A stretch of 64,000 nt of DNA from Serratia entomophila (GTDB lineage Bacteria; Pseudomonadota; Gammaproteobacteria; Enterobacterales; Enterobacteriaceae): assembly GCF_021462285.1 (NCBI RefSeq), contig NZ_CP082787.1:3100001-3164000 (forward strand). Direction: 5' to 3'. Position 1 is the first letter of the stretch. The number at the start of each line of letters is the position of its first letter. The notes beneath the pieces are model-generated. The model saw nothing but the letters and a program-made list of their open reading frames with translations. It was not told the origin of the DNA and searched no databases. Of the stretch, positions 49,157 through 56,659 are shown in pieces. A program made the position numbers and the translations under genes.

Positions 49157-50263
49157 TTAAATTTCACCATTTTTATACTCAAGGCCGACAAAACGCGGCT
49201 CGGAGCAGTCATCCTGGTATCCCACAAAATACCGGCCATTAACCGCAGCCGTACGATGATTGCCTGGTTTATTTGCCGGGTAATAGCGCTCCGGCGATGT
49301 GGCATTAATACTCTCGTTAAACTCTCGCAAATGTAAATTCATCGCCCCTTCCCACGATACGGCATAACCCGTCTCATTTCTCATCACCTGTGGTCGGTAA
49401 TAAATTCCTGGGCTACTGTTTAATGGCAATGCAGCATAAATGGCTTCTTGCTGAGCATCTTGCTTAGAGAAAACCTTATTGGCTACGCCATTAATATTCC
49501 AGTTTTGCGATTGTGAATTGAATTGGGAATAGCATGTAATCAATATGCTTTTTTCCTTATCATACAAACCGGAAAACGCGCCGATATCATCCTCGGTGAT
49601 CACAAAGATCCTGGCGAGAGATAGCCCGCCTGTCGCATTAAAGGAGAGCTTAATCACCGAGATGTTTTCACTCTCGTTACTCAACTGCAAGAAGCACCCT
49701 TGTCGATCGTCACTAAACAGCGAAATAGCGCCGGTCAATTGATTCCTCATTTCATCGAAATAACGGGATGATAACGGCTCGGCAATCCGCTCAACCGATG
49801 AAAGCGGGTCATAGCTTTCCGAATCGATCGCCACGGCATACGCGCTCCTGGAGCTCTCATCAACGACAGAGATAAAAATTACACCGCTGACTGAAGAAGC
49901 GCTGCCGATCACGACCGTGTGAACATTAATAAAACTGAGCGCTTTAGGTTCAGAGAACGTCACTTCCTCGCCTTGACTCTCGATCTTCGAGATATACATG
50001 ACACTTTCATCGTTCCCCACCAGAGAAGAGAAAATGATATGTGACGCATTCCCATTGTAATCTTTCACGAAGAATGCCGTTTTTGAGAATAAAAACTCAT
50101 CAGGCGTTTTTAACTCTGCCGAACGCCAACCGCCATTTTTATAGTAATTGACATAGATTTCACTATAAAAATCCACATCCTTCCGATACAGAAAAACTGA
50201 CATGCCATTAAATACACCTGAATCATGACTTTTATAGAAAGTTCTCAATGCAGCGTTACTCAT
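49157..50263 (-). CDS. 368-aa beta-propeller-like protein, candidate released cargo
   Basis: No recognised family. Almost the whole protein can be read as seven beta-rich repeats beginning near residues 20, 73, 128, 178, 238, 299 and 344 (MSVFLYRKDVDFYSEIYVNY, HIIFSSLVGNDESVMYISKI, ILITCYSQ, YAVSWEGAMNLHLREF, RYFVGYQDD). It lacks a signal peptide. It resembles the repeat half of the 612-aa neighbour in pattern, so the two may pair or be distant paralogues. Lectin- or toxin-type binding is possible but unproven. 126 nt follow the endopeptidase gene. Confidence 0.68.
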   Translation of the reverse strand: MSNAALRTFYKSHDSGVFNGMSVFLYRKDVDFYSEIYVNYYKNGGWRSAELKTPDEFLFSKTAFFVKDYNGNASHIIFSSLVGNDESVMYISKIESQGEEVTFSEPKALSFINVHTVVIGSASSVSGVIFISVVDESSRSAYAVAIDSESYDPLSSVERIAEPLSSRYFDEMRNQLTGAISLFSDDRQGCFLQLSNESENISVIKLSFNATGGLSLARIFVITEDDIGAFSGLYDKEKSILITCYSQFNSQSQNWNINGVANKVFSKQDAQQEAIYAALPLNSSPGIYYRPQVMRNETGYAVSWEGAMNLHLREFNESINATSPERYYPANKPGNHRTAAVNGRYFVGYQDDCSEPRFVGLEYKNGEI

Positions 50264-50388
50264 ATTACTTTCCTTCTTTGGTTATGAATCTCGCATTTAT
50301 ATTTTACTTTTTGTATCTGATGGTCAATTTTCTAAAATTGAATGTGCGTTATCAAACGATTAACTACAAATGGAGAGCACTTTGATTC

Positions 50389-50781
50389 TTAGATATATAT
50401 CTCTCTCGGAAGCTCAAAATGGACACCGTCTTTAAAATTCGGCCAATCCCCGCCCCAAATAATAGGCACGCCCGCTATCTTGGCGGATGCCTTCATCGCG
50501 TCCGCCACCATGGCAAAGAATTCCCAACACTCCCATGGAATAATCTTATCCTTAATTGGTGCCAGGTCGACGGCATGCCCGGTCAAATGCCGGCTATTTA
50601 AAATTTGGCTAAGTCCTTGACGCTTTAATTCCCGCTGCCTTTCTACTGTTCTGACCCCTTCAATCACACAGAAGTCCACCTCGCTAAGCGCTAATGCCGC
50701 ACGCACTACCCTTACCAAATCGGGATGAACCCCCTGTAGATTTTGTTCACTACGATGACTAAAAAAGAAACGCTTCATCAC
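50389..50781 (-). CDS. M15-type L-Ala-D-Glu endopeptidase (endolysin, ChiX-like)
   Basis: A 130-residue zinc peptidoglycan endopeptidase. The ligands are intact: His65 and Asp72 in SRHLTGHAVDL and His121 in VHFEL, with WGGDW before it. This is the fold of phage L-alanyl-D-glutamate endolysins and of Serratia ChiX, used for holin-dependent secretion. No signal peptide, so it needs a holin to reach the wall. It overlaps the holin gene by 4 nt (50778-50781), i.e. coupled translation. Confidence 0.88.
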   Translation of the reverse strand: MMKRFFFSHRSEQNLQGVHPDLVRVVRAALALSEVDFCVIEGVRTVERQRELKRQGLSQILNSRHLTGHAVDLAPIKDKIIPWECWEFFAMVADAMKASAKIAGVPIIWGGDWPNFKDGVHFELPREIYI

Positions 50782-51086
50782 TTAACTCCATTTCTGGCCA
50801 AGATCCTGTTAGCAATTAGATCTATTGCGCCACTGCCCATGGCGCCAAACAGGCCCGCAATTGCGCAGGTCATATATATGCTGCTGCCCATCTCAAAACT
50901 GAGTAACCCCCCCAAAATTCCAGTAAAAGCCGATACGATGACCTGAAAAAAAACACCGATCCATCGCCATTCGGCCTTGTCATTTTTAACATCCATGATA
51001 TATCTAACGACACCTCCCCATGCTGAGACCAACCCAATGATCATCCATGTTATCAACTGGGCATCGTCAGGATTTTTAAAGATCAA
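50778..51086 (-). CDS. Phage-type holin, three membrane helices
   Basis: A 102-residue membrane protein starting MIFKNPDDAQLITWMIIG, with three hydrophobic segments (about 11-33, 43-65, 70-95) and short polar loops: class I holin topology, similar to LydA-type holins. In the Serratia chitinase system a comparable holin (ChiW) passes an endopeptidase to the periplasm. First gene of the cassette; divergent from the LysR gene with a 215-nt AT-rich spacer. Confidence 0.82.
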   Translation of the reverse strand: MIFKNPDDAQLITWMIIGLVSAWGGVVRYIMDVKNDKAEWRWIGVFFQVIVSAFTGILGGLLSFEMGSSIYMTCAIAGLFGAMGSGAIDLIANRILARNGVK

Positions 51087-51301
51087 CCTATCCTCCGAAA
51101 GTATTTTATCAACCCAGATTTATTTAAATGAATATAGGGAGAGACTATCCGCAGACGTTAATAATGTAAAATAAGAAAACCTTAATGTAAGTTAACCAAT
51201 TAACAATTTCAAACCCAATGAAAGTTTGAAATAATTCATTAAAATAAAATAAATCATGATTATATTTCCAGGGAAGAAAAACCAATCGTATATAAGGAAA
51301 T

Positions 51302-52117
51302 ATGATGTTCACATCCAGAGAACTAAACACTTTTATCAGTGTCGCAGAAAAAATGTCGATAAAACTGGCGGCTGAAGAACTAAATATAACTTCTCCCGCC
51401 GTCTGTTCCATGATTAAAAAACTGGAGAGCAGAATAAACAATAAACTTTTTGTTTTTGAGAATAATAAAATGATCCTGACCCAGTACGGAAAGAGAATTT
51501 ACTCTTTGACCGAAGGACATTTCCATACGCTAAGGTCGCTTGAATTTAAAATGAGAGGAGATAAAGATATAATTAAAGTATTCATCTGTGAGGAGCTCTC
51601 TTTCCTATCTTCATTCATTGCCAACCAATTTAATAAAAGAGAAAAAGAAACCATACTAACCACTTTTATCGATGACTCTACCGATCTCATCATAAATGAT
51701 GAGTCGATAATTAAAATTGATCCCTGTAATTATAATATTGTTCCGGCAAATTTATTCCTTTATCTTGTTAATGATGTAAATTCAACATCTAGAGATATTT
51801 TTATTCACAAAGAGCATGCACATTTAATCAATAATCATTTAACCAAGATGGCCGCAGATGGAATAGGAAAAGACATGGATGCGGATTCGAAAGTCATTGT
51901 GTCGGAAAATATAACATCTATCGTCGAGATGGTTATAAGCTCTTTAGGGTCGGCAATATTACCTCACATATGTTCAGTATTAAAATGTCTTGCAAACTCA
52001 CGGCTGGAACTTAAAATAAAAAGAATCACCCCCCATATTCCTATGCATGTCTACACACACAAAAGAATCGATTGCGAAATGGTCAAAATTATTTTTGACG
52101 ATATAAAAATAAAATAA
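51302..52117 (+). CDS. LysR-family regulator of the holin cassette (putative)
   Basis: A 271-residue LysR-type protein. The helix-turn-helix is clear (LNTFISVAEKMSIKLAAEEL, then ITSPAVCSMIKKLESRI), while the effector domain is short and AT-rich in coding. Two adjacent ATG codons (51302 and 51305) can serve as start. Divergent from the holin operon, whose likely control protein it is; LysR-type regulators also control Tc-toxin lysis cassettes in Yersinia, by family knowledge. Distinct codon use from the GC-rich LysR genes elsewhere in the window. Confidence 0.82.
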   Translation: MMFTSRELNTFISVAEKMSIKLAAEELNITSPAVCSMIKKLESRINNKLFVFENNKMILTQYGKRIYSLTEGHFHTLRSLEFKMRGDKDIIKVFICEELSFLSSFIANQFNKREKETILTTFIDDSTDLIINDESIIKIDPCNYNIVPANLFLYLVNDVNSTSRDIFIHKEHAHLINNHLTKMAADGIGKDMDADSKVIVSENITSIVEMVISSLGSAILPHICSVLKCLANSRLELKIKRITPHIPMHVYTHKRIDCEMVKIIFDDIKIK

Positions 52118-52122
52118 ACACT

Positions 52123-52147
52123 CACGCCTTCACTCCGTGAAGGCGTG
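52123..52147. terminator. Hairpin between LysR and lysozyme-like gene
   Basis: CACGCCTTCAC (52123-52133), loop TCC, GTGAAGGCGTG (52137-52147): a perfect 11-bp stem. On the minus strand it is followed by a T-rich stretch, so it terminates the lysozyme-like gene and perhaps the convergent LysR gene. Confidence 0.8.
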
Positions 52148-52165
52148 TTAATTGGCCGGCGGCCA

Positions 52166-52654
52166 TTAATAATCACCATGCAAGAAAAGGTTTTTCTCGG
52201 CCTCACGCAGATGAAAATTAACGCATCCGCCGGTTACTCCCCAGTACGAGAAGTACTCTGAGGCAGCGTCAAACTTCGCATCATTAATCAAGGTTAGCAT
52301 AGGAGAAACGCTCCCCGACTTCAGTATCTCGACCCCGCTCTTCTTGCCAGGAGATCCTGGACCAACGTCATAAAACAATGACAAAATCGCATCGAAGCGA
52401 TGCTGCGCCAACGGTATCATTACTATTTCATTTAAGCGTTTTTCGCACTCCATAATATCAGCCTGAAGTAAACTCAACGCCGTCAGCTCTGTAATGACTT
52501 TACCCGGAAAAATATTTTTCCTGTAACCATAGCCAATGGCCCGCTCGCCGTCCTGATTAACATATGAAGACAGGCAGCATCGCCGGCTCTCTTTGATAAA
52601 ATCGAATCCTTTTTCTGATAAAACCTGATACATAAGCCACTCCTGAAAATCCAT
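52166..52654 (-). CDS. Lysozyme-fold (GH24-like) protein with altered catalytic site
   Basis: A 162-residue protein whose LSSYVNQDGERAIGYGY (28-44) aligns with the phage lysozyme core SSYxDxxGxxTIGYGH. Placed without gaps on that pattern, the catalytic Glu is Arg24, the Asp is Asn33 and the Thr is Ala39. Glu22 lies two residues away and could substitute if the alignment is shifted. The rest (LLQADIMECEKRLNEIV, HRFDAILSLFYDVGPG) is typical of T4-type endolysins. No signal peptide. Likely part of the release cassette as an accessory or pseudo-lysozyme. Confidence 0.72.
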   Translation of the reverse strand: MDFQEWLMYQVLSEKGFDFIKESRRCCLSSYVNQDGERAIGYGYRKNIFPGKVITELTALSLLQADIMECEKRLNEIVMIPLAQHRFDAILSLFYDVGPGSPGKKSGVEILKSGSVSPMLTLINDAKFDAASEYFSYWGVTGGCVNFHLREAEKNLFLHGDY

Positions 52655-52749
52655 TTAACTCTGTGGCTCACAAGATAATTTTATTGGGAAACATTCTCCA
52701 TTTTATTTTAATTAATGTTGGGTAACTTTACAGATAATATTCACGAAGA

Positions 52750-53352
52750 TTATTTCGCTATAGTTTTCAAACCGCCCAATCGCAGCCAGTGATATAAATC
52801 GGCATTGCGCTTAAACCCCAGCTTTCTCATCACCGCCTGTTTGTGATGGCTCACGGTTTTCACGCTCAGCCGCAAATAGCGGGCGATGGCCGTCGGCGGT
52901 ATTTCCCTGGCCAGGTAACGCATAACATCCTGCTCGCGCCGGGTAATTCGTTGCCGTTCACACCAGTAACAGCGATGCATGACGCCTGTGGCTGCCTGCA
53001 ACGCCAACGCGCGCTCAACCCGCATCAGAATGTTGACGATAGGCTCATTACGGAAAATCACGCCGGATTCACTGAGGCAGTGCGGCTTGTCGCGCCAACG
53101 AGTATCATCCGGCGCCCGCAGGGAAAAATTAATCTGGCCGCCACCTTGCTCGCGGCGCTGGCAAAAACGCGCCTGCCAGTCGCGTTCTACCGACTGAAAC
53201 ACCATATCCGCATCATTCACCAAGGTTGCATCTACCACCTGGACATGAATTTGTCGGCGCTCCAAATAAGGCAACAGCAGTCGCTTAAGTCCCTCAATAA
53301 AAAATCGATCGCGATCGATGAATGCCAGGGAAATTCTTTTTTCCATCTCCAT
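52750..53352 (-). CDS. LuxR-type regulator at the end of the fimbrial operon
   Basis: A 200-residue protein with an N-terminal receiver-like fold (SLAFIDRDRFFIEGLKRLL) and a C-terminal LuxR helix-turn-helix (ITRREQDVMRYLAREIPPTA, then LRLSVKTVSHHKQAVMRKLG). A phosphorylatable receiver Asp is not obvious. It follows the fimbrial operon on the same strand after 161 nt, the place MrpJ occupies in Proteus mrp, so it may link fimbriation with motility. RcsA/FimW-like proteins are the closest types I know. Confidence 0.8.
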   Translation of the reverse strand: MEMEKRISLAFIDRDRFFIEGLKRLLLPYLERRQIHVQVVDATLVNDADMVFQSVERDWQARFCQRREQGGGQINFSLRAPDDTRWRDKPHCLSESGVIFRNEPIVNILMRVERALALQAATGVMHRCYWCERQRITRREQDVMRYLAREIPPTAIARYLRLSVKTVSHHKQAVMRKLGFKRNADLYHWLRLGGLKTIAK

Positions 53353-53513
53353 GCTCCCTAAAACTTTTCGTTCGTCCTTGCCGCCTTCAGGCGAACGCCA
53401 CCCGCCCGCATTGGCGGGATAGCAAAGCGCAGCTGATTAATCCGATGGTTGATGCATCACGGAGCGGCGGGAAAACGCCGACGCTCACCGAGCGCCGTGC
53501 GTTGATCATAAAA

Positions 53514-54359
53514 TCAAGGCAGCGCCAGAATAGCCACCGATTGCCCTGAGTAATCGCCGGCCTTGACCGTGCCGGTCACGCCGAGGGTGGATGTCACCGG
53601 AATGGTCACACCAAACTCATCCGCAGAGAAAGGGTACCCCTCGTTGCCCGGCACATCGTTAACGCGCAACGTGGTGTATACCCCGGCCTCCTCTCCAAGC
53701 TCCAAACGGCCATGGTTGGCGGTGCGAATATACATGACGATATCCATCTTCTGTGAGCAGTGCACATGCAGGCTGCCGCGTGCCGTATTGCCGGCCAATT
53801 CATTTTCCTGCAGTACGCCGTGGTTCAGATCGAGCTGCTCTTCATCGATACTGCACACGCCGACCGGCGGCGGCGCAATGCCGCATACGCTGCCAGGCAT
53901 CAGCCGCGCATGTTCCCCGGATACCGATGAGGAAGAGCCGGTGCTGTAAAACAGCCCGACGCACTCCTGTGTAATAGATTCCCCGAGGTGTCTAGTATCC
54001 CCCTGTATCGGCAACGGATAGATACTTTGGTAGTAACGGCTAAGTTCGCCTATCGTTTTCAGCGTAACGATCTGCGGATGCGCCGCCGAGCCAACGATAC
54101 TCGCCGAAGGGTTCACTGGCGCAGTGCCGCCGGTATCAGCACCGGTGTGCCGATGGTTGATCCCGACCGCGCAACTGCTTTGGCCATAACAAGGATTAGG
54201 CGATGGGTCGTCCGTATCCCAGCTCTCGATCACGAATTTATAACCGGCGTCGCTGGACGATCCGCTGCTTTCGCTGATGTACGAGTAAACTTGCGCCGAG
54301 CAAAATCCCGGCGTCAGGCCAAGCAGTAACAATATCCCTCTAAGGTAAATACGCTGCAT
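53514..54359 (-). CDS. MrpH-like fimbrial tip adhesin
   Basis: A 281-residue secreted protein: signal peptide (cleavage near SAQ, residues 21-23), an N-terminal receptor domain and a C-terminal pilin-like domain ending in a beta-strand (SVAILALP). His69 and His71 in NHRHTG and His124 in DTRHLGES reproduce the layout of the zinc ligands of Proteus MrpH. Cys57/Cys63 and others can form disulfides. Last structural gene of the operon, as for mrpH. Tip adhesin role is inferred. Confidence 0.82.
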   Translation of the reverse strand: MQRIYLRGILLLLGLTPGFCSAQVYSYISESSGSSSDAGYKFVIESWDTDDPSPNPCYGQSSCAVGINHRHTGADTGGTAPVNPSASIVGSAAHPQIVTLKTIGELSRYYQSIYPLPIQGDTRHLGESITQECVGLFYSTGSSSSVSGEHARLMPGSVCGIAPPPVGVCSIDEEQLDLNHGVLQENELAGNTARGSLHVHCSQKMDIVMYIRTANHGRLELGEEAGVYTTLRVNDVPGNEGYPFSADEFGVTIPVTSTLGVTGTVKAGDYSGQSVAILALP

Positions 54360-54405
54360 TACGTCCTATCCTTTTCTGTCTTGGTGGATGCCAGGGAGGG
54401 CACCG

Positions 54406-54954
54406 TCATTCATATTCCAAATTAAAGGTCGCGACGGCGCTGAAAGGGCCGCGGCCGATGGTTTTCTGAGCTATCGCCTCCGGCTCTCCCTGCACGTAGG
54501 CCAGAATGCTAATCACCGTGCTGCCATCCTGCAGCGGGTATTTGGCGCCGGCCTGATTGAGAGGCAAAGGCAACCCCTGGGGCGTCTCCATACCTATGGC
54601 GATGCCGCTGGCTTCGCTGCCGGCAGACAGCGCCAATAATCCGGGCAGGAAGGCGTTCTCCGCGCCACTGAATGTCACCTTCAGCGTTGTTCCGAGGCTG
54701 ACATCGCAATCAACCAAATGCAGTTGCAGCAGTGCGCCATGAGTTCGGCCGTTCAGATACAGGTACTTGTCCACCAGGGTTCCGAAATCCAACCGCAGAT
54801 TTTCGTCCTCCGGCAGCAGCGTGCAGGGTTCCGCCACCAGGCTTCCTTGATACAGCAGGCTAACCTCCGGGGAGGGATCGGCCAGCACGACGCCAATGGG
54901 GAGCGCTAACCCGAAACAGATCAATAGCCCATGGAATGCTTTTGTCATGTTCAT
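54406..54954 (-). CDS. Fimbrial minor subunit
   Basis: A 182-residue type 1-like pilin. Signal peptide MTKAFHGLLICFGLALPIGV to about residue 25, Cys pair (CTLLPE ... LVDCD), and a C-terminal FSAVATFNLEYE donor-groove end typical of chaperone-usher subunits. The start may be Met1 or Met3. Located 46 nt upstream of the adhesin; it has no obvious partner in the canonical mrp order and may be the subunit joining adhesin and shaft. Confidence 0.85.
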   Translation of the reverse strand: MNMTKAFHGLLICFGLALPIGVVLADPSPEVSLLYQGSLVAEPCTLLPEDENLRLDFGTLVDKYLYLNGRTHGALLQLHLVDCDVSLGTTLKVTFSGAENAFLPGLLALSAGSEASGIAIGMETPQGLPLPLNQAGAKYPLQDGSTVISILAYVQGEPEAIAQKTIGRGPFSAVATFNLEYE

Positions 54955-54963
54955 GCCACTCTC

Positions 54964-55458
54964 CTACGGATATTCAAGCTGCAGAGTCGCCGTTGCGGTA
55001 AAGGCGCCTTCCTTCAAGGCCGCTCCGGCTTTTTTGACCGGCGTCGCGATAAAGTTCGACGACCCCTGATAGGACGGGATAGGCAGCGTTTCCCCCACCT
55101 TGAACGACGTGACGGCACCATTTCGTTGGTGTTGCAATTGGATGCCGAAGTCCGCAATGTTGGTCTGCACCGCCGCGCTGTCGAAGTCCGTGACGGCCCC
55201 CAGATAACGCAGCTGCATATCGGAATTGGTACCTTCGCATTCATATTCCAGGGTAAAATTTTGCCGGTAGTTATCGCCATCAACCTTATTGACCCCGACG
55301 GCGCCAAAATCGATCTCGACCGGTTTGCCGCCATTAATGCTGCAGGGCGGCGCATCCAGCAGCGTGCCGCGAAAGCTCATGTTGTCCGCCTGCGCGCAAG
55401 CGCCAAACAGCGCCATGGCCAAAGCCCCCGCACGCCTCAATCTGCGGTTTGTTTTCAT
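54964..55458 (-). CDS. Fimbrial minor subunit (MrpG/F-like)
   Basis: A 164-residue pilin with signal peptide (cleavage near CAQA), CSINGG and CEGTN cysteine pair, and C-terminal GAFTATATLQLEYP. It is clearly a tandem paralogue of the next gene: both have PPC-INGG, V(D)GNNY/DGDNY and the VPVKRAG/TPVKKAG block. It overlaps the 165-aa gene by 4 nt. Confidence 0.85.
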   Translation of the reverse strand: MKTNRRLRRAGALAMALFGACAQADNMSFRGTLLDAPPCSINGGKPVEIDFGAVGVNKVDGDNYRQNFTLEYECEGTNSDMQLRYLGAVTDFDSAAVQTNIADFGIQLQHQRNGAVTSFKVGETLPIPSYQGSSNFIATPVKKAGAALKEGAFTATATLQLEYP

Positions 55459-55940
55459 TGATAATCCACCCTTAAGGTCGCCGCAGCGGTAAACTCACCG
55501 CCGGCCAGCGTGGCGCCGGCGCGTTTAACCGGTACTGCCTGCAGCTGCGGCGCATTCGGGTAGGTGAAATCAAGCCACTCATTCACCGCCAGCGCCCCGC
55601 CATTGGCCTTCAACGCTATGCCGAGATCCGCCACGCTGGTCTGAAGTGCGCTTGGCTCAAACGCCGTGGGATTGCCCATCACCTGAAGCTTCATGGCATT
55701 ACTGCTATTGCCGGTGCATGTCAGGGTGTAATCCACCGCTTTGGTATAATTGTTGCCGTCAACTCTGGTGATTATCAGGCTATCGCCGAAATCCACTTCA
55801 ATCGTGCGGCCGCCGTTAATAACGCAGGGAGGGGACAACACCGTGACTCGCACGTTCACCGTGGCCGTGGTCGCCTGCGTCGGCAAGGCGCTTAACGCCA
55901 GCAGCCCTCCAAGCCAGAGCGGCGCCAGGCTTCGTTTCAT
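55455..55940 (-). CDS. Fimbrial minor subunit (MrpF-like)
   Basis: A pilin of about 161 residues starting MKRSLAPLWLGGLLALSALP, with a signal peptide, Cys pair (PPCVINGG ... LTCTGN) and C-terminal GEFTAAATLRVDYQ. The Met at 55940 is chosen because it gives a normal signal peptide; a start 12 nt upstream is possible. Paralogue of the following gene and coupled to it. Confidence 0.85.
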   Translation of the reverse strand: MKRSLAPLWLGGLLALSALPTQATTATVNVRVTVLSPPCVINGGRTIEVDFGDSLIITRVDGNNYTKAVDYTLTCTGNSSNAMKLQVMGNPTAFEPSALQTSVADLGIALKANGGALAVNEWLDFTYPNAPQLQAVPVKRAGATLAGGEFTAAATLRVDYQ

Positions 55941-55961
55941 CGAATTCTCCATGTCACCGCC

Positions 55962-56612
55962 TCAGTCATAACTCAGCCGAAAATCCACTATCGCCCGATA
56001 GGCACCGGCCATCAGAGGCGCCGATGTTCGCTCAGGCACAACGGTGTAACTCAACGCACCTTGCCCCGGCGTCAACATCAGCGGTTCGCCGCGGCTGCCT
56101 AAACGTACATCGCGTCCGCGCTGATCCAGCAGGCGCAGCCCGAGCCCAGAGACCCCCTGCGCCTTCACCAGGTGGGGGGCGTCATTATCCGCCGGTGCGC
56201 TGAAGCTCACCGTCACCGCCGGCTGGTCAGGCGCCCAGGTCAACGCACCGGTACGCTCGTCTCGCCGGCTGGACGAGACGTGCAGGCAGTCGCGCAAACG
56301 CAGCTCAAACGCCACCGGCCGCCCGCGATCGCCGGTTTGCAGCAGGCGCCCCGTCCCCGTGTCCCCCAACCGAATATCCTGGCGTGCGCTGGCCATATCC
56401 AACCGACAGGCGCTTTCAGTCAGCGCACCCCGTACCTGCAACAGGCCGTTGGCCCCCTCTACCTGCCAGGTATCCGTCGCGCCGGCCGCAGGCAACAACA
56501 TCGCCATCACTCCCAGAGTCAGCGGTATCATCAGCGCCAAGCCGCCCATGGCGGCGTAGTAACGCCATTCACTGCGGTACGGCAAGCGATCCTTGTTCTG
56601 TTTTCGTTTCAT
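55962..56612 (-). CDS. Fimbrial-like subunit with extended signal anchor (MrpE position)
   Basis: A pilin-like protein of about 216 residues. Unlike the other subunits it has a long, strongly basic n-region (MKRKQNKDRLPYRSEW) before the hydrophobic segment (about residues 22-45), then ESACRLDM and LRDCLHV cysteines and C-terminal YRAIVDFRLSYD. The start at 56612 is supported by AGGTG upstream. The long n-region could be an uncleaved anchor or a start artefact. It occupies the mrpE position, directly after the chaperone. Confidence 0.75.
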   Translation of the reverse strand: MKRKQNKDRLPYRSEWRYYAAMGGLALMIPLTLGVMAMLLPAAGATDTWQVEGANGLLQVRGALTESACRLDMASARQDIRLGDTGTGRLLQTGDRGRPVAFELRLRDCLHVSSSRRDERTGALTWAPDQPAVTVSFSAPADNDAPHLVKAQGVSGLGLRLLDQRGRDVRLGSRGEPLMLTPGQGALSYTVVPERTSAPLMAGAYRAIVDFRLSYD

Positions 56613-56659
56613 CCATTGCACCTGAGTGACTCCCATCAGTTTCGGTCTGGAACAGAGGG

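Noticed and set aside
50264..50388. Hidden spanin (Rz/Rz1) genes in the gap after the endopeptidase
   Set aside because: The 125-nt gap is too short for a spanin pair and no lipobox frame was found; a spanin could be encoded elsewhere.
47238..52654. Prophage remnant as explanation of the holin region
   Set aside because: No integrase, attachment repeat, capsid or tail gene is seen and the genes form a regulated, terminator-bounded unit. It cannot be fully excluded.
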